Shown: piece by piece, positions 25,208 through 34,134 of the stretch
Layout of the letters: the number at the start of each line of letters is the position of its first letter
Position numbering within the stretch: the stretch's first letter is position 1
From: CTSoil-075 sp042610375
GTDB taxonomy: Bacteria; Bacillota; Negativicutes; DSM-13327
Assembly (NCBI RefSeq): GCF_042610375.1
Contig: NZ_JBGJZL010000001.1
Span: 62,001-126,000, forward strand
Direction: 5' to 3'
DNA: 64,000 nt
Position numbers and translations under genes: made by a program
Notes under the pieces: generated by a model
The model's database searches: none
Told to the model about the DNA's origin: nothing
Seen by the model: only the letters and a program-made list of their open reading frames with translations

Positions 25208-26476
25208 TAGACCTTGCGCTAAATTATTATTCTTTGTTAACCAACCATTACTGTTATATGGAGAAGTATAATTTAATGTATCCAGCGCACTTGGTGGTTT
25301 TAAATAACTGTTCACTGGCGCAGTAGATATTTCCTTCGAAACACGCTCTACTATTTTCCCCAGGCTAGCAGAGCCGATTAATAAGCTTTTCACTTTATCA
25401 GGACTAGACGCTAAGGCAGTAGAAATTTTTTTGTCGTCTAATGCTAAACTACCAGTGGTTTTGTCTAATGTAATTCCGATGCTAGCAAAATTTGAAGACA
25501 TGGTCTTGCCAACAAGAGATTCCACACCATCTAAAGCCCTTCCTCCTCGCTTAGTCACATAATCGCTATCACTTAATACATCATTCAATTTATTATAATT
25601 AGTAACAAGATTTTTTACTGCATCAACTACTTTACTATCGTCTTTACCAACATTAACTTTAATGGTGCCTGTCGTCGTACTATTTAAAGATAATGTTAGA
25701 TTACCATGATCAAGAGATACTTTATTAGTGGATGACTGATAATTCGTTCCATTGACCACATATGAAGCATCTGCACTATTCTTCACCGTATTAGTCAATT
25801 GTAATGTCGTTGCTCCATTACCATAGATATCTCGAATGGCAAATGAGTTCGCAGCCCCTGTATCTTTGGAAATTACACTTAAATATTGATCATTACCTTT
25901 TGTTTTTACTTCAGCGCGTACGCCATTTCCACTATTATTAATCGCACTAGCAAATTTTTTCAGTGCCTGTCCATTTGTATCCGTTGCTAAGATATTTACA
26001 GATACCTGACGTTCGGTACCACTCCCAACGGTAATTCCCAAGGTAGAAAGTCCTGTAGACACTCCACCATACGCAGAACCTGTTAAGGTTTTTCCATCAT
26101 TCTGTTGCCCTGTCGCAACCTGACTGACAGAAACATTGTATTGAGTTTCCGTCGCACCACTCTTCGCATCACCGCTCACAGCTGCCCCTGTACTTGTCGA
26201 TACATACTTTTGATTAAAAAAATTAGCCGCTGTTAGTAGCTTAGCACTTTTATTTGTCTCACTCACACTATTATTAAACGTAGTAATCCGATTACGATAT
26301 TGCTCTTGTTGTGTTTGAATATTTTGTATTGTGAAATTCGATAAGGCTTGTAACGACTGAAAATTATAATCCGATTGATCTTGTTGTAAATTCCCAGATT
26401 TCATATTAGTGGCAGAGGAAAGTGAATATAACTTTTTCCAAATAGAATTTGTACTGAGTTGGGAAATGCTACTCAT
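25187..26476 (-). CDS. FliD-like (flagellar cap-like) protein, probably frameshifted near the 3' end
   Basis: I start at the ATG at 26476 (MSSISQLSTNS), ten bases after AGGG; a GTG at 26485 is too close to that site. The N-terminal 100 residues are Gln/Asn/Ser-rich and helical, a heptad-like D0-type region (IQTQQEQYRNRITTFNNSVS). The middle is beta-rich, with SVSQVATGQQNDGKTLTG and GITVGSGTERQVSVNI. The C-terminal part follows the FliD_C pattern: VVDAVKNLVTNYNKLNDVL, then SIGITLDKTTGSLALDDKKI and ALASSPDKVKSLL. FliD caps the flagellar filament, but no other flagellar gene is near, so a capping or filament role in surface structures of this island is only a guess. The frame stops early compared with the coding signal beyond it. 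Confidence 0.75.
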   Translation of the reverse strand: MSSISQLSTNSIWKKLYSLSSATNMKSGNLQQDQSDYNFQSLQALSNFTIQNIQTQQEQYRNRITTFNNSVSETNKSAKLLTAANFFNQKYVSTSTGAAVSGDAKSGATETQYNVSVSQVATGQQNDGKTLTGSAYGGVSTGLSTLGITVGSGTERQVSVNILATDTNGQALKKFASAINNSGNGVRAEVKTKGNDQYLSVISKDTGAANSFAIRDIYGNGATTLQLTNTVKNSADASYVVNGTNYQSSTNKVSLDHGNLTLSLNSTTTGTIKVNVGKDDSKVVDAVKNLVTNYNKLNDVLSDSDYVTKRGGRALDGVESLVGKTMSSNFASIGITLDKTTGSLALDDKKISTALASSPDKVKSLLIGSASLGKIVERVSKEISTAPVNSYLKPPSALDTLNYTSPYNSNGWLTKNNNLAQGLFLNMTV

Positions 26477-26557
26477 AATATCCACACCCTTTTCATCACG
26501 TTACTTGCAATAATAACTTTGTCTAATTTTATTGTAGCACGTTGACAAATAAAGATA

Positions 26558-26601
26558 AATATGCGTACTAAATATAATTTGTTATATTTAGTACGCATAT
26601 T
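26558..26601 (-). terminator. Perfect 20-base hairpin after the T1SS locus
   Basis: AATATGCGTACTAAATATAA and its exact reverse complement flank a four-base loop. A T-rich stretch follows on the minus strand. The hairpin is six bases beyond the T1SS ATPase stop codon. Confidence 0.8.
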
Positions 26602-26607
26602 GGAAAA

Positions 26608-28719
26608 TTATCGTTCTTGTTGGCGATATAAATGATGATAAATTCCCTGCTGAGTAAGTAGTTCATCATGGGTACCCGACTCTGCGAGCATGCCTTTGTC
26701 AATCACAAGAATCACATCCGCCTTCCTGATCGTAGATAAGCGATGTGCAATCATAATCATTGTACGCCCATTCGCAATTTGATCAAGATTATCCATAATA
26801 ATTTTCTCTGATTCATAATCAAGGGCACTTGTTGCTTCATCAAAAATTAAAATACTTGGATTAGGTAGTAGTGCTCTAGCAATCGCAATGCGCTGGCGTT
26901 GCCCACCAGATAAAGATGTCCCTCTTTCACCAACTGCAGTATCATACCCCTCAGCCAGTTCCATGATAAATTCATGAGCACCAGCAATTTGAGCAACGTG
27001 CAGTATTTCTTCTTGAGTAGCATTAGGTTTAGCAGTCGCAATATTATCTCGAACAGAACCATTAAACAAAAAATTATCCTGCAAAACAACACCTATTTGT
27101 CGCCTGAGCCATGCAGGTTCAATCTGAGCCAAATCAACTCCGTCAATAAGAACTCTACCAGACTCAGGAACATATAAGCGCTGAATCAGCTTGGTGAGTG
27201 TACTTTTCCCTGATCCCGAACGCCCAACAACGCCAACTCGCGCTCCAGCCGGAATATCAAGACTCACTTGCCGCAATATTTCACGACCATCAGGTTTATA
27301 GCGAAAAGTCACACGATCCAGTACAATTGAACCTTCAATAGCAGGTAATGTCGTACGATTGGGATTAAAAGCTGGCTCCGTCACATCATTTAAAATATCC
27401 CCTAAACGGTCGACAGATACCATGGTTTTCTGGAAAGACTGCCACAGATTAACCAACCTTAAAATAGGTCCAATGACCTGCCCCGCCATCATTTGAAAAG
27501 CAATCAATTCCCCCATAGAAAGATTGCCTTCTAATACCGTTCGAGCACCAATCCATAATAAACACAAATTAAAAGCCTGCTGTATAAAACCTCCAATATT
27601 ACCAGCCACATTGGATACATTTGCGACAGTAAATGCTGTCTTTATCAAGCGCGAAAGCATCTGTTCCCAACGTTGAATAAAAGCAGCTTCAACGGCTAAC
27701 GTCTTAACTGTCTGAATTCCAGTAATGGATTCAATTAAAAAAGACTGAGATTCACTGCCAATCTGAAATAATCTATTTAATAAGGTCTTATAAATAGGTG
27801 TGACTACTAAATTTAGTATTACGAATAATAAAACGACACCTAAGGTAATAATCGTTAGTATGCTATTATAACTAAACAATACAGCAATATAGATTGTTGC
27901 AAAAACAACATCTAAGACAACGGTCAAAGCAGAACCAGTAATAAACGAACGTACTTGTTCTAGTTCCCGCACACGAGAAACCACATCACCGACTTGCCAA
28001 GTTTCAAAATACTTTATGGGTAAGTTGCTAATATGACGAAAGATTTTAGCACTCAATACTACATCAATTTTATTTGTCGTATATGAAAACAAATAACTGC
28101 GCACTCCACCAAGAACAGTTTGAAAAACATTAACCACAATCATCCCGATCATCAACATATTTAGTGTATTAACACTACGATGCACCAATACTTCATCAAT
28201 AATTACCTTGGTAAATACAGGGCTCAATAAGCCAATCAGTTGCAATATCAATGATAAAAACAACACCTGACCAAACAAGGATTTATATTGAATAATAATA
28301 GGAAAAAACCATGATAAACCAAATTTCCTTACTTTCTCCTGAATCACAAATCGTTTCGCAACAAGCAATACCTGTCCAGACCACTCAGAAAAAAACTTAT
28401 CAAGAGGTACTCCAATGACATTTGGATAATAGGGATCAACCATGAAAACAGTCTGACCATCAGAGCGTAAAACCACGACCCAATTGTTATTTTTTAATAA
28501 AAACATGGCTGGTAATGGTAATTTCGCAAATCGTTCTGGCAACCTTTGTAACAAACGAGACTTTAAACCAAGTTCTTTGGCTGCCCTCATCAGACTGAAT
28601 TGATCGATCCCCTTATCATCCATACTATAAGCCCGTTGCAACTGCTGTTCATCAGCTGGGATTCCAAGTAGCCTGGCTATGGTCACAAGGCATCGTAGAG
28701 CGGTATCTATTTTTTCCAT
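26608..28719 (-). CDS. Type I secretion ABC transporter, HlyB-type (copy 1)
   Basis: This is an inner-membrane ABC exporter that moves unfolded substrates with C-terminal signals. An N-terminal C39-like domain (1-130) is degenerate: the peptidase Cys position reads DTALRC, with Thr where the catalytic Cys should be, and the His site reads NNNWVVVL. It should therefore bind substrate rather than cut leaders. A six-helix membrane domain follows (about 155-435). The ATPase has GRSGSGKSTLTKL, SLSGGQRQRIAIARAL and ILIFDEATSALDYESE. The start is the ATG at 28719 after GGAGAGG. It sits one base from hlyD-like and is paralogous to the copy at 30086. Confidence 0.94.
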   Translation of the reverse strand: MEKIDTALRCLVTIARLLGIPADEQQLQRAYSMDDKGIDQFSLMRAAKELGLKSRLLQRLPERFAKLPLPAMFLLKNNNWVVVLRSDGQTVFMVDPYYPNVIGVPLDKFFSEWSGQVLLVAKRFVIQEKVRKFGLSWFFPIIIQYKSLFGQVLFLSLILQLIGLLSPVFTKVIIDEVLVHRSVNTLNMLMIGMIVVNVFQTVLGGVRSYLFSYTTNKIDVVLSAKIFRHISNLPIKYFETWQVGDVVSRVRELEQVRSFITGSALTVVLDVVFATIYIAVLFSYNSILTIITLGVVLLFVILNLVVTPIYKTLLNRLFQIGSESQSFLIESITGIQTVKTLAVEAAFIQRWEQMLSRLIKTAFTVANVSNVAGNIGGFIQQAFNLCLLWIGARTVLEGNLSMGELIAFQMMAGQVIGPILRLVNLWQSFQKTMVSVDRLGDILNDVTEPAFNPNRTTLPAIEGSIVLDRVTFRYKPDGREILRQVSLDIPAGARVGVVGRSGSGKSTLTKLIQRLYVPESGRVLIDGVDLAQIEPAWLRRQIGVVLQDNFLFNGSVRDNIATAKPNATQEEILHVAQIAGAHEFIMELAEGYDTAVGERGTSLSGGQRQRIAIARALLPNPSILIFDEATSALDYESEKIIMDNLDQIANGRTMIMIAHRLSTIRKADVILVIDKGMLAESGTHDELLTQQGIYHHLYRQQER

Positions 28720-28720
28720 A

Positions 28721-30082
28721 CTACCTCTCCTTAAGTGCCTCATTTTTATATTTTCGGAAACTATCTAAGAAGAATTCAATAATTCTTTTCTCACGGATTT
28801 TAATCTCTGCATTAACAGTCATACCAGGGGACAAACTGCGTTGCTGATCAATGATATTTATGAAACTTTTATCCAAAGTTAAAATAACTCGGTAAGCCTG
28901 AGACTTTTCCTTGCTATCAGGGCGTTCTACAACATCTGGACTAATTTCCTTGATCTCTGCTTCTAACAACCCAAAACGTTGGAAACTAAAAGCATCTACT
29001 TTAATAGCCGCTTTTTGTCCAACTTTAACAAAACCGATATCTTTATTAGCGATCCAAGCTTCGACTTCCATTTGTGCATCCTCTGGTACAATCATCATCA
29101 ACGTCTGAGCAGTCGTAACAATCCCTCCTACCGTATGGATTGCCAATTGATTAACTCTGCCTTCAGTAGGCGCGACAATATTAGATAACCGATTTTTTTC
29201 TTGTGCTTTTTTCAATTCTTCGTTTTGTGCCTGTAATTTTCGGCGTGATTCTACCATCTGTGTCGCAATTTCTTTATTTCTGGCTTCACGCAAACCCAGA
29301 ATTTCTTTTTGGCTACGAATGACAGCCCATTGCGCCCTATCGACTTCTCCATCTTGCGCTTCTAACATCTTATACAGTTGAATACGCTGTGAACGCTGAT
29401 CTAATAAGGTAAAATAAGCAACTGCATTCTCTTTGGTTAATTGTACAATTCGATCTTCCTTTTCACTGGCAATATCCAGTCTTTCCTTGTACTCTCCTTT
29501 GCGCGATAAGGCACTTGCTAACCCAGCTTCCGCTTGGCGGACATTAGTTTGAGCAATCTCTAATTTCATTTGATATTCGCTCATTCGTGTATCATATAAA
29601 CTAAGCTGATACTCTAAATCCTTCTTATCGAGTCCTGGCAAATTAGTATTTGGTACAAAAGGTTTATCGAACTGTTCAGCTAGTAAACGGTCAATTTCCA
29701 ACGTATAATAAGCTACATCTTTCTTAAGGCGTTCAAAGTCTGCTTGCGTGATGGTAGAATCCAGCTCAACTAAGAGTTCTCCCTTCGTTACTTTTTGTCC
29801 CTCAATCACATGAATATGTTTTACAATGCCTTTATCTTCTGCTTGTACCGCCTTAACATAACCTACAGGAATAATTTTGCCAGGAGCAGTGGCAACCTCA
29901 TCCACTGTGCCAGCAATCGCCCAACCAAGTACACTGCTGAACCATATGAATAGTGCATAAATAACCATACGGGCAACAGGCGAAACGGGCGTTTCTACGA
30001 CTTCAACCGCAGCTGGCATAAACTCAGTTTCTTCGCTGGTCAACATATCGTCAAACTTATTTTTCAGAAACTTTTTTAGCAT
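28721..30082 (-). CDS. Type I secretion membrane-fusion protein, HlyD family
   Basis: This is the periplasmic adaptor that joins the ABC transporter to an outer-membrane TolC-type channel. A short cytoplasmic N-terminus (MLKKFLKNKFDDML) leads to one membrane helix at about 37-62 (MVIYALFIWFSSVLGWAIAG). A lipoyl half-motif (APGKIIPVGYVKAVQAEDKG), a long coiled coil (about 110-300) and the second lipoyl/beta-barrel section ending SPGMTVNAEIKIREKRIIEF complete the 453-residue chain. Length and order match HlyD. It lies between two HlyB-type genes. No TolC gene is in the window, so the outer-membrane channel must be encoded elsewhere. Confidence 0.95.
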   Translation of the reverse strand: MLKKFLKNKFDDMLTSEETEFMPAAVEVVETPVSPVARMVIYALFIWFSSVLGWAIAGTVDEVATAPGKIIPVGYVKAVQAEDKGIVKHIHVIEGQKVTKGELLVELDSTITQADFERLKKDVAYYTLEIDRLLAEQFDKPFVPNTNLPGLDKKDLEYQLSLYDTRMSEYQMKLEIAQTNVRQAEAGLASALSRKGEYKERLDIASEKEDRIVQLTKENAVAYFTLLDQRSQRIQLYKMLEAQDGEVDRAQWAVIRSQKEILGLREARNKEIATQMVESRRKLQAQNEELKKAQEKNRLSNIVAPTEGRVNQLAIHTVGGIVTTAQTLMMIVPEDAQMEVEAWIANKDIGFVKVGQKAAIKVDAFSFQRFGLLEAEIKEISPDVVERPDSKEKSQAYRVILTLDKSFINIIDQQRSLSPGMTVNAEIKIREKRIIEFFLDSFRKYKNEALKER

Positions 30083-30085
30083 CTC

Positions 30086-32230
30086 TTATCCCTCTTGTTG
30101 TAAATATAAATTATAATATAGACCTTTTTTCACCATTAGTTCGTCATGATTACCACTTTCAATGACCTTTCCATGATCAAGTACAATAATTAAATCACAA
30201 CAGTGTACCGTAGAAAGACGATGAGCAATCATCAATACCGTTCGTCCAGCGCAAATTGTATCTAAGTTATCTAGAATGATTTTTTCCGACTCATAATCAA
30301 GAGCACTTGTTGCCTCATCAAAAATTAATATTTTAGGATTGGTAATGAGAGCGCGAGCAATCGCAATACGTTGTTTTTGCCCACCTGATAACGACATTCC
30401 CCGTTCTCCTACGGGAGTATCATACCCTTCGGCCAGTTCTAGAATGAAATCATGAGCGCCCGCTGCTTTCGCTGCTGCGATAACCTTATCAATCGGTGTA
30501 CTAGCAGCCGCCATCGAAATATTATCACGCACACTACCAGTAAACAAATAATTTTCCTGCAATACAACACCAATCTGCCGACGCAAACAATTGACATCGA
30601 GCTGACGCAAATCTATACCATCCAATAGAATTCTTCCTGATTCAGGGAAATACAATCGTTGAATCAATTTGGTCAACGTACTTTTACCAGAACCAGACCG
30701 ACCAACGATTCCAACCCTGGCTCCTTGTGGAATATGAATATTGACCTGATCTAAGATGAGTTTTCCTTCCAAGCGATAACGAAAATCTATATTTTCTAAT
30801 ATAATATCACCTTGTATCTCATAGTAAACAGCGTCTGATGGTGAATGAGCTGTTTCTGGAACAGCACTTATAACATCACCAAGTCTCATAACCGCCATGG
30901 CGACCTGCTGGACACTTGGCCACAAAGCAAATAATTTCATTAAAGTGCCCGTCGCCTGAGAGGCCATCATCTGAAAGGCAATCAACTGACCGATTGTCAT
31001 ATCGCCCTCCATGACAGAGTAAGCACCATACCATAGCACAGCAAACCCTACCATACTTTGAATTAAATTGCTAGTATTGCTAAGAATTAAATTAAATACA
31101 GAGGTATCAAAGGCTGTTTGTACATAGCGAGATAACAATTTTTCCCAGCGATGCACGAACTGGGGCTCAATCGCCAGGGACTTCATAGTATGAATCCCTG
31201 TAATTGCTTCTACTAAGAAAGAATTACTAAGGGCCGAAGCCGCCCATACAGTCTCTAATTTTTTTTGGTAAATCGGTGTAATGACAATATTTTGCAGTAA
31301 GCTAAGCGGCACGACCAATAAAGAAATAATAGTCATCGACACACTATAGTAGATCATCACCCCTAAAAAAATAAAAGAAAAAAATATATCTAAAAGGGCA
31401 CCTAACGCTGGTCCTGTTAAAAAATCTCGCACACTATTCAGTGCAGCTACTCGAATTAAGGTATCCCCCACTCGCCTAGACTCAAAATATTGTAGGGGTA
31501 GACTGACAATCTGTCGAAAAAGCTTGATCCCCAAAATCACATCAATTTTATTCGTTGTATGATTAAATAAGTATGTACGCAAAATACTCGTAAGGGTCTG
31601 AAAAAATAGCATCAATAAAAATGAACCAGCTAGTACATCCAACGTAACTAATCCATTATTTGGCAAAACTTTATCAACAATGACTTGGGTGAACAAGGGC
31701 ATTAATAACCCTAATAACTGCAAAAAGAAGGCAGCGATTAGGGTTTCACCTAATAAATCCTTATATTGAGAAATAATTGAGATAAACCAATCCAAATTCA
31801 TTTTTCGCAACCATTCTCGCAAACTAAATGGTTGTTCTATCGTAATCAAAGTGCCGTCCCACGCTTGGAGGAATTGGCTAAGAGGCACATATACGGGTCG
31901 ACCGATTAAGGGATCAACCACCATAATCCGTTCACCATTACATTGACCAACAGCGATATAATGACCATTTTTTATGCGAGTAATGGCTGGAACAGGAATA
32001 TCTGGTAACTGTTCCACATCTACTGTCTGTACATAAACTTGTAGTTTGTGCTTTTTTAATGCTTGAATAATATTCTGTTCTTCTTTTTCTTCCTTCGGCC
32101 AAGCTAAACGCACCTCTTGATCACTGACTGTCCTGCCTAGAGAACGTAGTGCCATCCCCACACATGTAATGGCCGTATCTCTAAGAGCTTCCGACGGCTG
32201 AGTTAGCTCTTGTTGCATTTCACTTGTCAT
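30086..32230 (-). CDS. Type I secretion ABC transporter, HlyB-type (copy 2)
   Basis: This has the same architecture as the downstream copy: a C39-like domain (about 1-130), a membrane domain (about 160-440) and an ATPase with GRSGSGKSTLTKL, SLSGGQKQRIAIARAL and ILIFDEATSALDYESE. In the C39-like domain the catalytic Cys position again reads Thr (DTAITC), though a His remains in NGHYIAVG, so peptidase activity is unlikely. It precedes hlyD by four bases. The two transporters may form a heterodimer or serve different cargo. The ATG follows GTGAGGTAACGTA. Confidence 0.94.
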   Translation of the reverse strand: MTSEMQQELTQPSEALRDTAITCVGMALRSLGRTVSDQEVRLAWPKEEKEEQNIIQALKKHKLQVYVQTVDVEQLPDIPVPAITRIKNGHYIAVGQCNGERIMVVDPLIGRPVYVPLSQFLQAWDGTLITIEQPFSLREWLRKMNLDWFISIISQYKDLLGETLIAAFFLQLLGLLMPLFTQVIVDKVLPNNGLVTLDVLAGSFLLMLFFQTLTSILRTYLFNHTTNKIDVILGIKLFRQIVSLPLQYFESRRVGDTLIRVAALNSVRDFLTGPALGALLDIFFSFIFLGVMIYYSVSMTIISLLVVPLSLLQNIVITPIYQKKLETVWAASALSNSFLVEAITGIHTMKSLAIEPQFVHRWEKLLSRYVQTAFDTSVFNLILSNTSNLIQSMVGFAVLWYGAYSVMEGDMTIGQLIAFQMMASQATGTLMKLFALWPSVQQVAMAVMRLGDVISAVPETAHSPSDAVYYEIQGDIILENIDFRYRLEGKLILDQVNIHIPQGARVGIVGRSGSGKSTLTKLIQRLYFPESGRILLDGIDLRQLDVNCLRRQIGVVLQENYLFTGSVRDNISMAAASTPIDKVIAAAKAAGAHDFILELAEGYDTPVGERGMSLSGGQKQRIAIARALITNPKILIFDEATSALDYESEKIILDNLDTICAGRTVLMIAHRLSTVHCCDLIIVLDHGKVIESGNHDELMVKKGLYYNLYLQQEG

Positions 32231-32315
32231 TACGTTACCTCACTTAGTCCTGTGTATATCAATAAAACTATTCTATATAGATATGGAGTTCTGACTCTAT
32301 TAAATTGAAAATAGC

Positions 32316-32364
32316 ACATAGTGTAGAATCTTACCATACTGTATGGTAAGATTCTACACTATGT
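32316..32364 (-). terminator. Perfect 24-base hairpin at the end of the glycosylation operon
   Basis: Two 24-base arms (starting ACATAGTGTAGAATC) are exact reverse complements around one central base. On the minus strand it begins two bases after the glycosyltransferase stop codon and is followed by GCTATTTT. It separates the glycosylation operon from the T1SS locus. Confidence 0.8.
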
Positions 32365-32365
32365 A

Positions 32366-34120
32366 TTATTTTCCTGCAGAAGGATTCTTCACACTAGTCA
32401 TCCTATTAAAATCCCGCGCGATTTCACTCATTGACTCATGCAATAAATGAGCAACCCCATTTTTTCTGGCTACCTCATATAGACCGATCAATATATCAAT
32501 ATTCTGATCCGCTTGATGGATGATCCCTAAGCAATATTTTTTCACAATATCTTTACGCCATTTTTGTAAATCTTCTTTAGGATAATCACACACTAGGGCA
32601 TTCATCACAGCTAGATCAATGTATTCTAACGTCATAGAATAGCTTTCTAAGGTTAAAATTCCACTACTTTTTTCAAACTCATCTGGACATTTTGCCACTA
32701 CCTTATTATGAAAAGCAATATTACTTTCCACAAACATCCAAGGAAACATCAATTTATTAATATTTTTTAGATACCTTCCTAGATCACCAAAAAACAATTC
32801 TTGCTTGAAAATTGTCGTACAAGGTCTACACCACAATTTATCATAATTGGCAAACAGCCATTGTCCGCTAATTTTTGTGCAGGATTGTTCTGAGAAAATA
32901 TCGATATTATCTAATCCACGTTCTTCCTGTATAAGAGCGCTTGATCCTTTTAACAAAGAATAATTAGCAAAGGAAATACTGATGTCCTCATTAGCAATCA
33001 TGATTTTTACTGCTGATGTTATATATGTATGATCCGTAAGGTACTCTCCTACATTCATCAGCATAATGTAATCACCATTTAAAAGTTGCTTAACAAGTTC
33101 ATAATTGGCCTCAAAAGGGACTTCCGCATATTGAACGGTCTTACCATATAATTGTTTTTCTCTTGCAAAATCCATATATTCTGACCAAAAATAGCAATGA
33201 CTATTTACAATGATCTCAATATAATAATAATCTTGCGCCAATACACTTTCGATGGTTTGGTTTAATATTTTTAAATTTTCATCAACAGTTATATTTTCAT
33301 TCATTTCAAAATTAATCAAAATCGAAACTTTAGGTACAAGTGGGTATAGTCGCAAATTATAATCAGCAATCACTCTCTCTGGAACAATTCCCCTTAAATC
33401 ATATTCTTGTTTTAACCATTTAAGATAGATTATTTTTTCTAAGTTCCCTATGCTACTTCCCATAACATTCCCATGCTGCTGGCGCATATGAAGCATTTGT
33501 TGCTGATTGTATACAATTTTCCCACAATCTTTCTTTACACCACTTACGATTCCTCTCAAATGTGCATGACTTTCCTGTTGATACTTACGTGCATATTGTT
33601 CATCAAAGCACCCTTTACGAATCACATTCATTGAAATAAGCATATTCTCCAGTAGTAAATGAGGATTATAATGCTGTGAAAATAATACAAAGTCTTGGTA
33701 GCTCGTAAAACAGGAAGGCATTTGTACCAAATTTTGATATCCTGCCATTTTAAATATCAATAAGGCTGGCTCAAATTTTTCTAACTGTGCCAATATGATT
33801 TCAATTGCACCATCAACTAAAAGATCATTTTCACCAACAATCCAAATATATTGACCCGTTGGTTCTTCATAGGCTTGAAAGATTTGATCTACAATGCTAA
33901 TCTCAGTTTCATTTTTTTTATAAATTAGGGGTAAATCAAAAGTTGAAATCAGCTCTGCCGTATCATCAGTTGAGTTATTATCAAAAATATGAATTTTAAT
34001 AAGTTCGCTGAGAGGTGGTTGCTGAGTAATTTGCCTTTGTATCGAGTCCAGTAATTCTGTTAACTCTAAGCAGCAGTTTCTTGTAGGTATGGCAATGGAT
34101 AGTTTTTCCTTCCTTTCCAT
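32366..34120 (-). CDS. Glycosyltransferase with two GT2-like domains
   Basis: This is the last gene of the long glycosylation operon. An N-terminal GT2 domain begins LSIAIPTRNCCLELTELLDS and has the acceptor-site pattern FDNNSTDDTAE. A second region from about residue 270 (VPKVSILINFEMNENIT, then IESVLAQDYYYIEIIVNSHC) looks like a GT2 fold but lacks a clear DxD. The start is the ATG at 34120, five bases after GGAGG; the frame opens at TTG 34132. Its donor and acceptor are unknown. The protein could add a sugar to the glycan started by the GT41 protein upstream. Confidence 0.85.
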   Translation of the reverse strand: MERKEKLSIAIPTRNCCLELTELLDSIQRQITQQPPLSELIKIHIFDNNSTDDTAELISTFDLPLIYKKNETEISIVDQIFQAYEEPTGQYIWIVGENDLLVDGAIEIILAQLEKFEPALLIFKMAGYQNLVQMPSCFTSYQDFVLFSQHYNPHLLLENMLISMNVIRKGCFDEQYARKYQQESHAHLRGIVSGVKKDCGKIVYNQQQMLHMRQQHGNVMGSSIGNLEKIIYLKWLKQEYDLRGIVPERVIADYNLRLYPLVPKVSILINFEMNENITVDENLKILNQTIESVLAQDYYYIEIIVNSHCYFWSEYMDFAREKQLYGKTVQYAEVPFEANYELVKQLLNGDYIMLMNVGEYLTDHTYITSAVKIMIANEDISISFANYSLLKGSSALIQEERGLDNIDIFSEQSCTKISGQWLFANYDKLWCRPCTTIFKQELFFGDLGRYLKNINKLMFPWMFVESNIAFHNKVVAKCPDEFEKSSGILTLESYSMTLEYIDLAVMNALVCDYPKEDLQKWRKDIVKKYCLGIIHQADQNIDILIGLYEVARKNGVAHLLHESMSEIARDFNRMTSVKNPSAGK

Positions 34121-34134
34121 GATAGCCTCCAATG

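Noticed and set aside
25187..26476. Part of a flagellar operon
   Set aside because: No other flagellar gene is present on either side in the window.
26608..32230. Bacteriocin exporter with active C39 leader peptidase
   Set aside because: Both C39-like domains lack the catalytic Cys (DTA in place of DCG), and an HlyD partner with a large repeat cargo fits the haemolysin type.
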